A DNA stretch of 64,000 nt from contig NZ_NVQF01000001.1 in assembly GCF_002592005.1 (NCBI RefSeq), positions 124,001 to 188,000 of the forward strand, given 5' to 3'. The DNA is from Mycolicibacterium palauense (GTDB lineage: Bacteria; Actinomycetota; Actinomycetes; Mycobacteriales; Mycobacteriaceae). The stretch's first letter is position 1, and the number at the start of each line of letters is the position of its first letter. A program made the translations under genes and the position numbers. The notes below the pieces were generated by a model. That model was not told the origin of the DNA. It did no database searches and was given only the letters and a program-made list of their open reading frames with translations. Shown here piece by piece: positions 20,482 to 29,245 of the stretch.

Positions 20482-23085
20482 ATGACTCGACCAGTCGCAC
20501 CCGCTCTCACCGTTCGGTACGACGGGTCACACCGGACCTTCGCCGCAGGCCACGACGTCGTCGTGGGCCGTGATCTGCGGGCCGACGTGCGCATCGCACA
20601 CCCGCTGATCTCACGGGCCCACCTGGTGCTGCGGTTCGACCCGCACGCCGGCGGCGGCCGGTGGATGGCGATCGACAACGGGTCGCTCAACGGCATGTTC
20701 GTCAACGGCCGGCGGGTGCCCGCGGCCGAGATCCACAACGGGCTGACGGTCAACATCGGCAACCCGGACGGCCCGCAGCTGGTCTTCGAGCTCGTCCAGC
20801 ACACCGGTTCGGTGGGGCGTCCCCCGCAGACATCGTCGATGCCGATGACCGCGGCGGTGGACTACCAGTCGCAGCCGGCGATGCCCACCGGAGGAGGTTG
20901 GGCGCCACCGCCACCGCCGGCGGCGCCTCCCACCCCACCTCCGGTGGCACGGCCGGTGTCTCGACCGGAGCCGCGCTACCCGACCGAGCCTCCCGCTTCG
21001 CCGCCACGGCCGGCGACCGCGCCGCACGCGGCGGCCCCGTCCTCGACCCAGCCGGCCAACATGCCCACCCAGATGGGCCCGACGGCGGTGCCCCCCAAGT
21101 CCTCCGACGGCAACATCGCGACGACGATGCTGAAGATCCTGCGTCCCGGCCGGGCCGCGGACACCCCCGAGGGGGCGACGACCATCGGTCGGGCCACCGA
21201 CAACGACATCGTCATCCCCGACGTGCTGGCCTCCCGCCATCACGCCTCACTGGTCCCGACGCCGGCCGGCACGGAGATCCAGGACAACCGCAGCATCAAC
21301 GGCACGTTCGTCAACGGTCAGCGGGTCGACGCTGCGCTGCTGCGCGACGGCGACGTCGTCACGATCGGCAACGTCGACCTCGTCTTCGCCGACGGCACCC
21401 TGGCGCGCCGCTCGGAGACCGAGGCCGCCACCCGCACCGGCGGCCTGGAGGTGCACGGCCTGACCTGGACCATCGAGGGCAACAAGACCCTGCTGGAGAA
21501 CATCTCGCTGGCCGCGCGGCCGGGAACACTGACCGCCGTGATCGGGCCGTCGGGTGCCGGTAAGTCGACGTTCGCCCGTCAGGTCGCCGGGCTGACCCAT
21601 CCGACCAGCGGAACCATCACCTTCGAGGGCCACGACATCCACGCCGAGTACGCCTCGCTGCGCTCCCGGATCGGGATGGTGCCGCAGGACGACGTGGTGC
21701 ACCGCCAGCTCACCGTCAGCCAGGCCCTGATGTACGCCGCCGAACTGCGGTTGCCGCCGGACACCACCAGGGAGGACCGCGCCCAGGTCGTCGCGCAGGT
21801 GCTCGAGGAGCTGGAGATGTCCCAGCACGCCGAGACCCGGGTGGACAGGCTCTCGGGTGGCCAGCGCAAGCGTGCCTCGGTGGCCATGGAGCTGCTGACC
21901 GGGCCGTCACTGTTGATTCTCGACGAGCCGACCTCGGGCCTGGATCCGGCGCTGGACCGTCAGGTCATGACGATGCTGCGCCAGCTCGCCGACGCCGGTC
22001 GCGTCGTGCTGGTGGTGACGCACTCGCTGACCTATCTCGATGTCTGCGACCAGGTGCTGCTGCTGGCCCCCGGCGGCAAGACCGCGTTCTGCGGCGCTCC
22101 CAACGAGATCGGCCCGTCGATGGGCACGACGAACTGGGCCGACATCTTCAGTTCGGTGGCCTCCGAGCCGGACGCCGCCTATCAACGCTTCCTGGCCCGC
22201 AGCGGCCCGTCCGACTCGGCGCCGGCCTCGGAGAAACCCAGCGACCTGGGCAAGCCCGCCAAGACCAGCCTGCTGCGCCAGCTGTCCACGATCGCGCGCC
22301 GGCAGATGCGCCTGATCATCTCCGACCGCGGATACTTCGCCTTCCTGGCGCTGCTGCCGTTCATCATGGGGGTGCTGTCGCTGTCGGTGCCCGGAACCGT
22401 CGGCTTCGGCATCCCCGACCCCTACGGCGACGCACCCAACGAGCCCGGTCAGATCCTGGTTCTGCTCAATGTCGGGGCCATCTTCATGGGTACCGCGCTG
22501 ACCATCCGCGACCTCATCGGCGAACGCGCGATCTTCCGCCGGGAACAGGCCGTCGGCCTGTCCACCACGGCCTATCTGCTGGCCAAGGTGGCGGTGTACT
22601 CACTGTTCGCGATCGTGCAGTCGGCGATCGTCACCACCATCACGCTGCTGGGCAAGGGCACCCCCACCCAGGGGGCGGTGGTCTTCGGGAATCCGTCGCT
22701 GGAACTGTTCATCGTCATGGCCGCCACGACGGTCACCTCGGCGATGGTGGGCCTGGCGCTGTCGGCCCTGGCCCGCTCGCACGAGCAGATCATGCCGCTG
22801 CTGGTGGTGGCGATCATGAGCCAGTTGGTGTTCTCCGGCGGCATGATCCCGGTGACCGGCCGCGTCGTGCTCGACCAGCTGTCCTGGTTCACACCGGCCC
22901 GGTGGGGCTTTGCGGCCTCGGCCTCGACGGTCGATCTGATCAAGCTGGTGCCCGGCCCGCTGACCCCCAAGGACCGGCACTGGGAGCACACCGCGGGCAC
23001 CTGGTGGTTCGACATGGCCATGCTGGCTCTGCTCAGCATCGGATACCTGACATTCGTGCGGTGGAAGATCCGGCTCAAGGCCTGA
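20482..23085 (+). CDS. FHA-domain ABC exporter (Rv1747-like)
   Basis: 867 residues. FHA domain 1 lies near residues 20-95 (GRDLRADVRIAHPLISRAHL). A Pro-rich linker follows, then FHA domain 2 near 225-305 (GRATDNDIVIPDVLASRHH). The ABC ATPase has Walker A GPSGAGKS, signature LSGGQRKR and Walker B LLILDEP. A C-terminal ABC-2 membrane domain has about six helices. Rv1747, which it resembles, exports cell-envelope glycolipid and is regulated by kinase PknF through its FHA domains; no kinase gene is next to it here. ATG 20482 is chosen; the in-frame GTG 20473 is possible. -10-like TACCGT and TACAGT sit at leaderless spacing for the GTG and ATG respectively. Confidence 0.9.
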   Translation: MTRPVAPALTVRYDGSHRTFAAGHDVVVGRDLRADVRIAHPLISRAHLVLRFDPHAGGGRWMAIDNGSLNGMFVNGRRVPAAEIHNGLTVNIGNPDGPQLVFELVQHTGSVGRPPQTSSMPMTAAVDYQSQPAMPTGGGWAPPPPPAAPPTPPPVARPVSRPEPRYPTEPPASPPRPATAPHAAAPSSTQPANMPTQMGPTAVPPKSSDGNIATTMLKILRPGRAADTPEGATTIGRATDNDIVIPDVLASRHHASLVPTPAGTEIQDNRSINGTFVNGQRVDAALLRDGDVVTIGNVDLVFADGTLARRSETEAATRTGGLEVHGLTWTIEGNKTLLENISLAARPGTLTAVIGPSGAGKSTFARQVAGLTHPTSGTITFEGHDIHAEYASLRSRIGMVPQDDVVHRQLTVSQALMYAAELRLPPDTTREDRAQVVAQVLEELEMSQHAETRVDRLSGGQRKRASVAMELLTGPSLLILDEPTSGLDPALDRQVMTMLRQLADAGRVVLVVTHSLTYLDVCDQVLLLAPGGKTAFCGAPNEIGPSMGTTNWADIFSSVASEPDAAYQRFLARSGPSDSAPASEKPSDLGKPAKTSLLRQLSTIARRQMRLIISDRGYFAFLALLPFIMGVLSLSVPGTVGFGIPDPYGDAPNEPGQILVLLNVGAIFMGTALTIRDLIGERAIFRREQAVGLSTTAYLLAKVAVYSLFAIVQSAIVTTITLLGKGTPTQGAVVFGNPSLELFIVMAATTVTSAMVGLALSALARSHEQIMPLLVVAIMSQLVFSGGMIPVTGRVVLDQLSWFTPARWGFAASASTVDLIKLVPGPLTPKDRHWEHTAGTWWFDMAMLALLSIGYLTFVRWKIRLKA

Positions 23086-23145
23086 TCTCGGGGCCTGATC
23101 TCGGGGCCTGATCTCGGGGCCTGATCTCGGGGCCTGATCTCGGGG
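23081..23145. repeat. Five tandem copies of a 13-bp unit
   Basis: CCTGATCTCGGGG is repeated five times without mismatch (23081-23093, -23106, -23119, -23132, -23145) and followed by a partial CCTG. The first copy contains the TGA stop of the ABC exporter. Any shift in copy number would leave the protein unchanged because the stop is in unit one. Confidence 0.95.
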
Positions 23146-23165
23146 CCTGGCCGAGCCCCGGGAGA
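23138..23165 (+). terminator. Probable terminator hairpin after the ABC exporter
   Basis: TCTCGGGGC (23138-23146) can pair with GCCCCGGGAGA (23155-23165) around an 8-nt loop with a small GG bulge. The 5' arm belongs to the last tandem repeat, so upstream repeat copies offer alternative pairing partners. No T-run follows. Confidence 0.4.
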
Positions 23166-23741
23166 CCCCGGCGCTCCCGGCGGACCGACCCCGCAACGGG
23201 GCGACGGGAGGAATTCGCCAGATGTTCACCTGGCGGTGGACGCGGGAGCCGCGAACCCGTCGGGGCGCTCGGTGCGAGACACCGTTCACGACGCCCTGCG
23301 GGGCGCAGGCGCGGGCTCCTCCACGACCCAGCAAGCTCCTCCAGCAACGTCGAATGCGTGTTCTTCCGGTCCGCCGACAGGCACTTCCGCACATTGAATT
23401 GACACCTGTCACAGCCGACCCAGGAATCTCAGCAAATTCGCTATCCGCCGAGCGCCGCGGCGACGCCGGTTCGGCGAAACTGGGAAATACCTGTCAGCGA
23501 ATCACCGAAATTCTGACGAGTGAGCTGTAAACGCTAGGATCACGCACATTTTCACGCCGCCGCTGGGCGTTCGGCTCCATCTCCGACCACAAGTCGGGTT
23601 ATGCCGCGGACACAGGAAACCGCAGTTCAGAAGGAGCATCGCAGCTTCCTCCGCGCCGAGCACGGCGGTCCGGCAGCAGGCTTGCGCGGTGGCAACCTCT
23701 CCAATCCCAAGGTTTGCCCTGAAACCGTCACGCAAAGGCGA
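23166..23741. other. Gene-poor intergenic stretch
   Basis: I see no convincing gene here. An open frame at 23222-23530 (102 codons) lacks the strong third-position G/C bias, a ribosome-binding site and any recognisable motif. The part from about 23390 is noticeably richer in A/T than the surroundings. It contains a perfect palindrome, TGACA-CC-TGTCA (23400-23411), which could be an operator, and a TTGACA overlapping it. The region separates the ABC exporter from the ketosynthase-sulfotransferase operon. Confidence 0.6.
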
Positions 23742-23747
23742 TAGCAT
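23742..23747 (+). promoter_or_regulatory. Probable -10 element TAGCAT of the ketosynthase operon
   Basis: TAGCAT ends 7 bp before the ATG at 23755 with no ribosome-binding site between, the same spacing as other leaderless starts in this window. Confidence 0.4.
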
Positions 23748-23754
23748 CACCGGC

Positions 23755-24783
23755 ATGACGCTTCCTCGGCTCTACCTGTCCCGGCCCGCGACCGTCATTC
23801 CCGATGCGGCTTTCGACAACGACACGGTGCTCGCTCGCGTGCGTGAATCGTTCCGCGGCCAGGCCTCGGAATGGGACACCATCGAGCAAAGCATTCGGTA
23901 CGTGTTCGACCGCTGCAACAGCAAGATGCGCTACCTCGAGGAGGACCCGACACTGTCCCCCGGTGAGTTCGCCTCGCGCGCGGCCAGCGCCTGCCTGCAG
24001 GAGAACGGCGTCGCGGCCACCGACATCGATCTGCTGGTCTACGGCGGTATCGCACGCGACGCCTTCGAGCCCGCGACCGCGGCCGAGGTCGCCGGGCGCA
24101 TCGGCGCCAATCCCCTGCACGCCATGGACGTGACCTGCGCCTGCGCCGGACTCATCGAGGCCCTGCACGTCGTGACGGGCTACTTCGCCATCCACCCGGA
24201 GATCAACACCGCACTCATCTGCGCCGGCGAGCTGACCCGCGACCGCATCACCTACGACATGCAGTCCCTCGAGGACCTGTCGGTGTTTGCCGCCGGGCTG
24301 ACTCTGGGCAACGCCGCGGCCGCCTTCCTGGTCACCCGCGACCAACTGGCCACCGGCGGCGCGCGGGTCACCGGGCTGCTGCACAAGACGCTCTGTGAGC
24401 ACTACGACCTGTGCCGCACCCCCGTCGACGGACACTTCACCTCACACTCCAAGGAGCTGTTCGCGCTCTCGGTCCACGTCCCGCCGGAGATCCGCACCCT
24501 GTTGGCCGGCATCGGCTGGTCCCCGGAGGAGATCGACCACTACGCCTTCCACCAGCCCAGCGAGGCCGTGCTCGAAAGGGTCTTCACCGAGCTGGGCGCC
24601 CGCCCCCAGGCCTGTATCCACACCCACTCGATGTTCGGCAACACCGCCAGCACCGCCTGGGCCCTCGCGCTGGACTACCGCCTCAAGGAGGGCAACGTCC
24701 AGACCGGCGACAAGATCGTGCTCGCCAGTGCCGCGGCCGGCTTCACCATCGTCGGCGCCGCCCTGGAGTGGGAGGGCGAGTGA
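23755..24783 (+). CDS. 3-oxoacyl-ACP synthase III-like ketosynthase
   Basis: 342 residues, thiolase-fold KAS III (FabH/OleA group). The triad is complete: Cys130 in ACAG, His266 in FHQPSE and Asn296 in GNTAS. The His-to-Asn spacing of 30 equals that of FabH. The N-terminus and the acyl-pocket regions (FDRCNSKMRYLEEDP, DMQSLEDLSVFAAG) differ from housekeeping FabH, so it probably makes a special acyl chain rather than priming normal fatty-acid synthesis. ATG 23755 fits leaderless spacing after TAGCAT. Its stop overlaps the GTG of the sulfotransferase by 4 bp, so the two enzymes probably act in one pathway. Confidence 0.85.
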   Translation: MTLPRLYLSRPATVIPDAAFDNDTVLARVRESFRGQASEWDTIEQSIRYVFDRCNSKMRYLEEDPTLSPGEFASRAASACLQENGVAATDIDLLVYGGIARDAFEPATAAEVAGRIGANPLHAMDVTCACAGLIEALHVVTGYFAIHPEINTALICAGELTRDRITYDMQSLEDLSVFAAGLTLGNAAAAFLVTRDQLATGGARVTGLLHKTLCEHYDLCRTPVDGHFTSHSKELFALSVHVPPEIRTLLAGIGWSPEEIDHYAFHQPSEAVLERVFTELGARPQACIHTHSMFGNTASTAWALALDYRLKEGNVQTGDKIVLASAAAGFTIVGAALEWEGE

Positions 24784-25895
24784 GTCATTACCTGCGCCTC
24801 TACCGGATCATCAACAAGACGTTCGGGTTGAGGCTGCGGCCGCTCGGCACGTTTCTGGTCCTCCAGGTGCGGCAGGCGATCTCTGCGACCACCCTGGGAC
24901 TCGACCACCTCGTGTACCCGCGCCACCGCAAGCAGGAGATCGACCGGCCGGTGTTCATCATCGGCAATCCCCGCAGCGGCACCACGTTCCTGCACCGGCT
25001 GCTGCTGGGCGCCGGCGGGCTGGCCGCGTTCGAGCTATGGGAGATGCTCTTCCCGGCCATCACCGCGCGCAAGCTGCTGGGCCGCATCGTGCCGCGCCTG
25101 GACCGGATCTCCCCCGCGCGCTACCACCCGTCGGATGTGCACGACACCAGCCTGCGGGGCATCGAGACCGACGACGTGGCGTGGTTCTTCCGCACCCTCG
25201 ACGGCCCGTTCGCGTGGGCGTACTTCCTCGCCTGGCAGGACACCTGGGGCAGCGAACTGTCCCGGCGCGAGTTCGGGATCGAAGGGGTGACCGAGCACGA
25301 GAAGGAGCGCTTCTTCCGCTACTACGAGGCGTGCTGGCGACGGAACCTGACCTACAAGGGCGCCAACCGCATTCTGGCCAAGACCAGCATGCTCACCTTC
25401 CGTCTCGACGAGGTGCTCCAGCGCTACCCGGACTGCAAGCTCGTCTACATCATCCGTGATCCGGTCGAGGTCATCCCGTCCGGGATGTCGCTGCTGGCCA
25501 GCGTGCTCGAGAACGGTTACGACGTCTGGAACCGAACCGGCAAGGGCGACCAGGAGCGGTGGATCGAGAACCTCTACCAGGCTTCCTGCGCGATGCTCGG
25601 ATCGTTCTACGAGGCACAGCAGGCCGGCCTCATCCCGGAGAAGAACGTCTGCGTCGTGCGCTACACCGACCTGCTGGATAACCTCGAGCCGACCATCGAC
25701 CGGATCCTGGAGTTCGCCGAGATCGAGCCCACCGAGGCGTTCCGCGAAGAGGTGCGCGCGCAGGCCGAGCGCCAGCGCAGTTACCAGAGCAAGCACAAGC
25801 ATGCGCCGGACCGGTTCGGACTCAGCGCCGAACGCATCCGCAAAGACCTGGCCTACATCTACGACGAGTACCAACTATCGGATCGAACGGGCTAA
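24780..25895 (+). CDS. Sulfotransferase family protein
   Basis: 371 residues. The 5'-phosphosulfate-binding loop GNPRSGTTFLHRL lies at 62-74 and the 3'-phosphate-binding segment IRDPVEVIPSG at 226-236, as in PAPS-dependent sulfotransferases of the Stf/Sulfotransfer_3 type. A C-terminal Lys/His-rich stretch (SKHKHAPDRFGL) resembles the substrate-side end of bacterial homologues. An aromatic, basic N-terminus might sit on the membrane. It is coupled to the preceding ketosynthase by a GTGA overlap, which implies that a ketosynthase-derived lipid or alcohol is sulfated. Mycobacterial relatives sulfate glycolipids or menaquinone; the acceptor here is unknown. Confidence 0.85.
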   Translation: MSHYLRLYRIINKTFGLRLRPLGTFLVLQVRQAISATTLGLDHLVYPRHRKQEIDRPVFIIGNPRSGTTFLHRLLLGAGGLAAFELWEMLFPAITARKLLGRIVPRLDRISPARYHPSDVHDTSLRGIETDDVAWFFRTLDGPFAWAYFLAWQDTWGSELSRREFGIEGVTEHEKERFFRYYEACWRRNLTYKGANRILAKTSMLTFRLDEVLQRYPDCKLVYIIRDPVEVIPSGMSLLASVLENGYDVWNRTGKGDQERWIENLYQASCAMLGSFYEAQQAGLIPEKNVCVVRYTDLLDNLEPTIDRILEFAEIEPTEAFREEVRAQAERQRSYQSKHKHAPDRFGLSAERIRKDLAYIYDEYQLSDRTG

Positions 25896-26021
25896 AACGG
25901 CCCTTGAGACAATGCCTGCATCTATGCTCCACTGTTGCGGGGTCAGCAAACAGCACCTGAGCGGAACCCACGCCCCTCGTCCGGAGGGCACCGCGAAGTT
26001 TGAAGTTCGAGGGGAAGCACA

Positions 26022-28607
26022 ATGAAGGCTTCGAGTCATATCGGCCGGATCGGCGGACTTGCCGTGGCACTGGGCGTGGGCGCAGCGGCGTTCACCGGTA
26101 CGGGCATCGCGTGGGCCGATTCCACGGACTCGTCGGGATCGTCCACCAGCAACTCCGGTTCTGGCAGCACATCGGGCGCGGGGCCGGCCAAGACGAGGAG
26201 CGCAGCGAAGTCCTCGACCGACACCAAGAGCTCGACCACGAGTTCGAGCAAGAGCTCGACCACGTCCGGGTCCGACTCCGAATCGGGTTCCGACTCGAAG
26301 TCGGGGTCCGCCTCCACGTCTGATTCCGACTCCGACTCGAAGGCCGACTCGAAGGCCGACTCGAAGGCCGATTCCAAGGCCGATTCCAAGGCCGACTCGA
26401 AGGCCGACTCCAAGTCCGACTCGAAGGCCGACTCCAAGTCCGATTCCGACTCCGAGTCGTCCGACTCAAAGTCCGACTCCAAGGATGAATCCGCCTCGGA
26501 GACATCCGCGGACTCCGGGGACGACACCGACAGCTCGGATGCGGGCGACGCGTCCACCGGCGACGACTCGACCGGCGACGAGGCGAGCAGCGACGGCGGG
26601 ACCGCCACCGACGGCACCACCGGTGACGAGACGACCGGTGACTCCACGACGGACGAGTCGACCGACTCCAGCACCGACGACTCGACCGGGGACACCGCAT
26701 CCGGCGACGCCACGACGGGCAGCACGGCATCGCAGTCCGGCGGGTCCTCGGGCGGCTCGGCCGCCTCCACCTCGGGAAGCTCGGACTCCGCGGCGTCCGA
26801 GAGCGACACCAGCACCGCCGACGAGGACTCCCAGGACACGTCGGCGATCGCCGCGGTGGCGATGGCGACCGCCAAGTCGCTGCTGAGCCCCAGTTCCGAC
26901 GCGCCGAGCGCCGCGACGACGGTCTCCACGGCGGACTCGACCGCCGACAGCTCTTCGGACGAGGCGAGCTCGACGGTCACCACCGAGGCCGACGCGGTGG
27001 ACGAGGAGGCGGCCCCCACCTTCGCCAACGTCCTGTCCAACATGGTCAGCCGGATCTTCAACCCGCTGGCCGGCACCGATCCCGACAGCCCGCCCGCGGA
27101 CTCGCCCACCCTGTGGGCGCTGCTCGCCGCGGCCCGCCGGGAGATCTTCGGGACCACCTCCTCCAACATCAGCTCGGCGAGCGCCACCACCTCTGCGAAC
27201 CCGACGTTCGTGCTCGACGGCTACAACGTGGTGGAAGCCGGCCCGCTGGACGTCAACACCTACTACGGCATGTACACCAACTTCCCCGGTTTCCAGGGCG
27301 TGGTGCAGGGTAGCCAGCAGTTCGACCTCGTCGACCCGGAGTCCGGGGACACCGTCGGCTCCTTCAACGCCCTGGTGAGCCGCAACAATCAGGACGGCCT
27401 CGGCAACAAGTACGTCGAGATCCTGGTCACCGACACCGTGTCGGGCACCGCGGGCACCGACGCCGGCGAGGTTCCGCCGGTCGGCTCGATCATCTCCAGC
27501 TATCGGTGGGGCAACAGCAAGTTCGGCAGCACGTACGCGTCCATGCCCTCCGGTGACACCGACGTGGTCACCTACAAGTTCAACACGCCGTTCGGGGACA
27601 TCCCGCTCTTCTCGAACTTCGACGCGTCGGCGGGCTACGACGACAAGTCCGCGGCGGACCGGCCGGTCGACCTCGCCAACGGTTACTACCTCAAGCCGGA
27701 AACGCCCAACAGCACCGAATACACCGGGATCACCGGGCTTCCGCCGCTGTTCGTCGCCGTCCAGGGCACCCAGACGTTCGGGGTCTTCGACTCGGCGACC
27801 GACGAGCAGGTGGGCACCTTCGTGGGCACCGTGACCACCACGGCCGACGTTCTGGGCACCTACACCGAGGCGATCCTGGTCACCTCCACCGACGGTGCGA
27901 CCAACGTCGGGACCGAGGCCGGCGACACTCCCCCGGTCGGCTCGGTGTTCAACGTCATCTACTGGGGCAGTGACGACCGGTTCGCCATCTACTCGTCGCT
28001 GCCGTCGGAGTCCGGCGACATCAACTCGACCACGCTGGTGACGCCCAAGCGGACCATCCCGATCAAGAGCATCGACTTCAACGCGTCGAGGCCCTACGAC
28101 GACACAATGGAGTTGCCCGGCGGTTACACCTTCGTGCCCGTCGAGAGCACCACGCCCGTCGGCGTCAACGGACTGCCGCCCCGGGAAGCGATCGTCCAGA
28201 ACTACCAGCAATACGACGTCTACGACGCCAACGACACCAAGGTCGGCAGCTTCAACGCGATCGTGACCAGCCAGTGGGACGTCGACGGCGGCACCAGCAA
28301 GGCGATCATCGTCACCGACGTCATCTCGGGCGACGTCGGCACCGCGGTCGGTGACATCCCGCCGGCGGGCTCGGTGTTCAACTTCCAGATGAACAAGTCC
28401 GGCTTCGGGTACTTCTACTCGGCGCGGCCCTCGGACTCCGGCGGCGACGCGCTCCTGTACCAGTGGGTGACCCCGCTGGGCCGGGTTCCCCTGTTCACCA
28501 CGTACGACGCGGCCGCGGGCTTCTCGGAGTACACGTTCTACAACCCGCTCTCCGAGGAAGAGGAGGCGCCCGCCATGCCTCTGAACAGCGAACCCGTTCT
28601 GCTCTGA
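26022..28607 (+). CDS. Large secreted Ser/Asp-rich repeat protein
   Basis: 861 residues. A signal peptide ends at about AWA32. Residues 33-290 are almost entirely Ser, Asp, Thr, Gly, Lys and Glu, including a run of SKAD units at 106-147; the rest is strongly acidic. A linker (about 290-415) precedes three homologous modules of about 145 residues starting near 423, 574 and 718. Each module has a Q-x-F/Y-x-V/L opening, GSFNA or GTFVG, a VTDTVSG-like strand and PPVGS or PPAGS. No LPXTG motif or terminal membrane helix is present. A GAGGGGAAG site precedes the ATG. I do not recognise the family. It is probably a surface or matrix protein on a long charged stalk. Confidence 0.8.
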   Translation: MKASSHIGRIGGLAVALGVGAAAFTGTGIAWADSTDSSGSSTSNSGSGSTSGAGPAKTRSAAKSSTDTKSSTTSSSKSSTTSGSDSESGSDSKSGSASTSDSDSDSKADSKADSKADSKADSKADSKADSKSDSKADSKSDSDSESSDSKSDSKDESASETSADSGDDTDSSDAGDASTGDDSTGDEASSDGGTATDGTTGDETTGDSTTDESTDSSTDDSTGDTASGDATTGSTASQSGGSSGGSAASTSGSSDSAASESDTSTADEDSQDTSAIAAVAMATAKSLLSPSSDAPSAATTVSTADSTADSSSDEASSTVTTEADAVDEEAAPTFANVLSNMVSRIFNPLAGTDPDSPPADSPTLWALLAAARREIFGTTSSNISSASATTSANPTFVLDGYNVVEAGPLDVNTYYGMYTNFPGFQGVVQGSQQFDLVDPESGDTVGSFNALVSRNNQDGLGNKYVEILVTDTVSGTAGTDAGEVPPVGSIISSYRWGNSKFGSTYASMPSGDTDVVTYKFNTPFGDIPLFSNFDASAGYDDKSAADRPVDLANGYYLKPETPNSTEYTGITGLPPLFVAVQGTQTFGVFDSATDEQVGTFVGTVTTTADVLGTYTEAILVTSTDGATNVGTEAGDTPPVGSVFNVIYWGSDDRFAIYSSLPSESGDINSTTLVTPKRTIPIKSIDFNASRPYDDTMELPGGYTFVPVESTTPVGVNGLPPREAIVQNYQQYDVYDANDTKVGSFNAIVTSQWDVDGGTSKAIIVTDVISGDVGTAVGDIPPAGSVFNFQMNKSGFGYFYSARPSDSGGDALLYQWVTPLGRVPLFTTYDAAAGFSEYTFYNPLSEEEEAPAMPLNSEPVLL
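26337..26448 (+). repeat. 12-bp coding repeats (Ser-Lys-Ala-Asp)
   Basis: Imperfect tandem 12-mers of the type TCGAAGGCCGAC, with TCG/TCC and GAC/GAT alternating, encode SKAD and SKSD units inside the secreted protein. Repeat number can change without a frameshift, so length variation of the stalk between strains is plausible. Confidence 0.85.
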
Positions 28608-28619
28608 AGTTCGGCCTCA

Positions 28620-28653
28620 TCGGCGCGGATGCCCTGCGGGGCATCCGCGCCGA
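28620..28653. terminator. Bidirectional terminator hairpin
   Basis: A perfect 15-bp stem (28620-28634 with 28639-28653) around a TGCG loop. It fills the 47-bp gap between the converging Ser/Asp-rich protein gene and mfpA, so it can terminate both. Confidence 0.8.
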
Positions 28654-28654
28654 C

Positions 28655-29242
28655 CTATTCGCCGTGCACGTTCAGGCCGTGTGCGGCGGCGAACGCCAGC
28701 GCCTGGTGGATGTCGATCTTCGCCCCGCGCAGCGACGCCGTCGTCCACAGGGTGGCGTCGATCCGCGCGCCGCGCAGGTCCGCGTCGCCGAGTTTGGCCC
28801 CCGTGGTGCGCGCCCCGGACAGATCCGCGCCGCGCAGCACCGCCTTGCGCAGGTCGGCCTCCACCAGCGAGGTTTCCCGCAACCGGCACCCGCTGAGGTC
28901 CACCGCGCGCAGGTCGGCGCCGCCGAGCACCGCCAGCGTGAAATCGATCTCATCGAAGGAGACGGGCCGCAACCGGCACTCGGTGAACACCGAACCCATG
29001 AAGCTGCAGTTGCTGAATGTGCTGTGCCACAACGACGTACGGTGGAAACGGCAGTTGCGAAACGCCGATCCGCGGTGATCGGACTCGGCGAGGTCCACCC
29101 CGCTGAAGTCGCAGCCGTCGAACACGACCCGCTCGGTTCGTAACCCGTTGAGATCCGGCGCGCCCGGCGCCTCGTCGACTTGGGCGTCGTCACCGAAATC
29201 CACGCCGGCGAATTCCCGGTCCACCCAACGAATATGGTCCAC
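28655..29242 (-). CDS. mfpA: Pentapeptide repeat protein MfpA
   Basis: 195 residues, mostly A(D/N)LXX-type five-residue repeats such as CDFSG, ADLRA, VDLSG, ADLRK and ADLSG, which build a right-handed quadrilateral beta-helix. M. tuberculosis and M. smegmatis MfpA mimic DNA, bind gyrase and lower fluoroquinolone susceptibility. The Glu/Asp pattern along the helix here is compatible with that. GTG 29242 starts 3 bp after the stop of the GTPase gene. As last gene of the conservon (Rv3365c-Rv3361c order) it may be regulated by its GTPase partner. Confidence 0.9.
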   Translation of the reverse strand: MDHIRWVDREFAGVDFGDDAQVDEAPGAPDLNGLRTERVVFDGCDFSGVDLAESDHRGSAFRNCRFHRTSLWHSTFSNCSFMGSVFTECRLRPVSFDEIDFTLAVLGGADLRAVDLSGCRLRETSLVEADLRKAVLRGADLSGARTTGAKLGDADLRGARIDATLWTTASLRGAKIDIHQALAFAAAHGLNVHGE

Positions 29243-29245
29243 GAC

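Noticed and set aside
23222..23530. 102-codon frame in the gene-poor gap
   Set aside because: Third-position base usage is not coding-like, no ribosome-binding site, no family resemblance.
26337..26448. 12-bp repeats considered as an intergenic satellite
   Set aside because: They lie in frame within a long gene and encode SKAD units.
26466..28211. 581-codon minus-strand frame opposite the Ser/Asp-rich protein
   Set aside because: The sense frame has signal peptide, ribosome-binding site and repeated modules; the antisense frame is Arg/Gly-rich without motifs.
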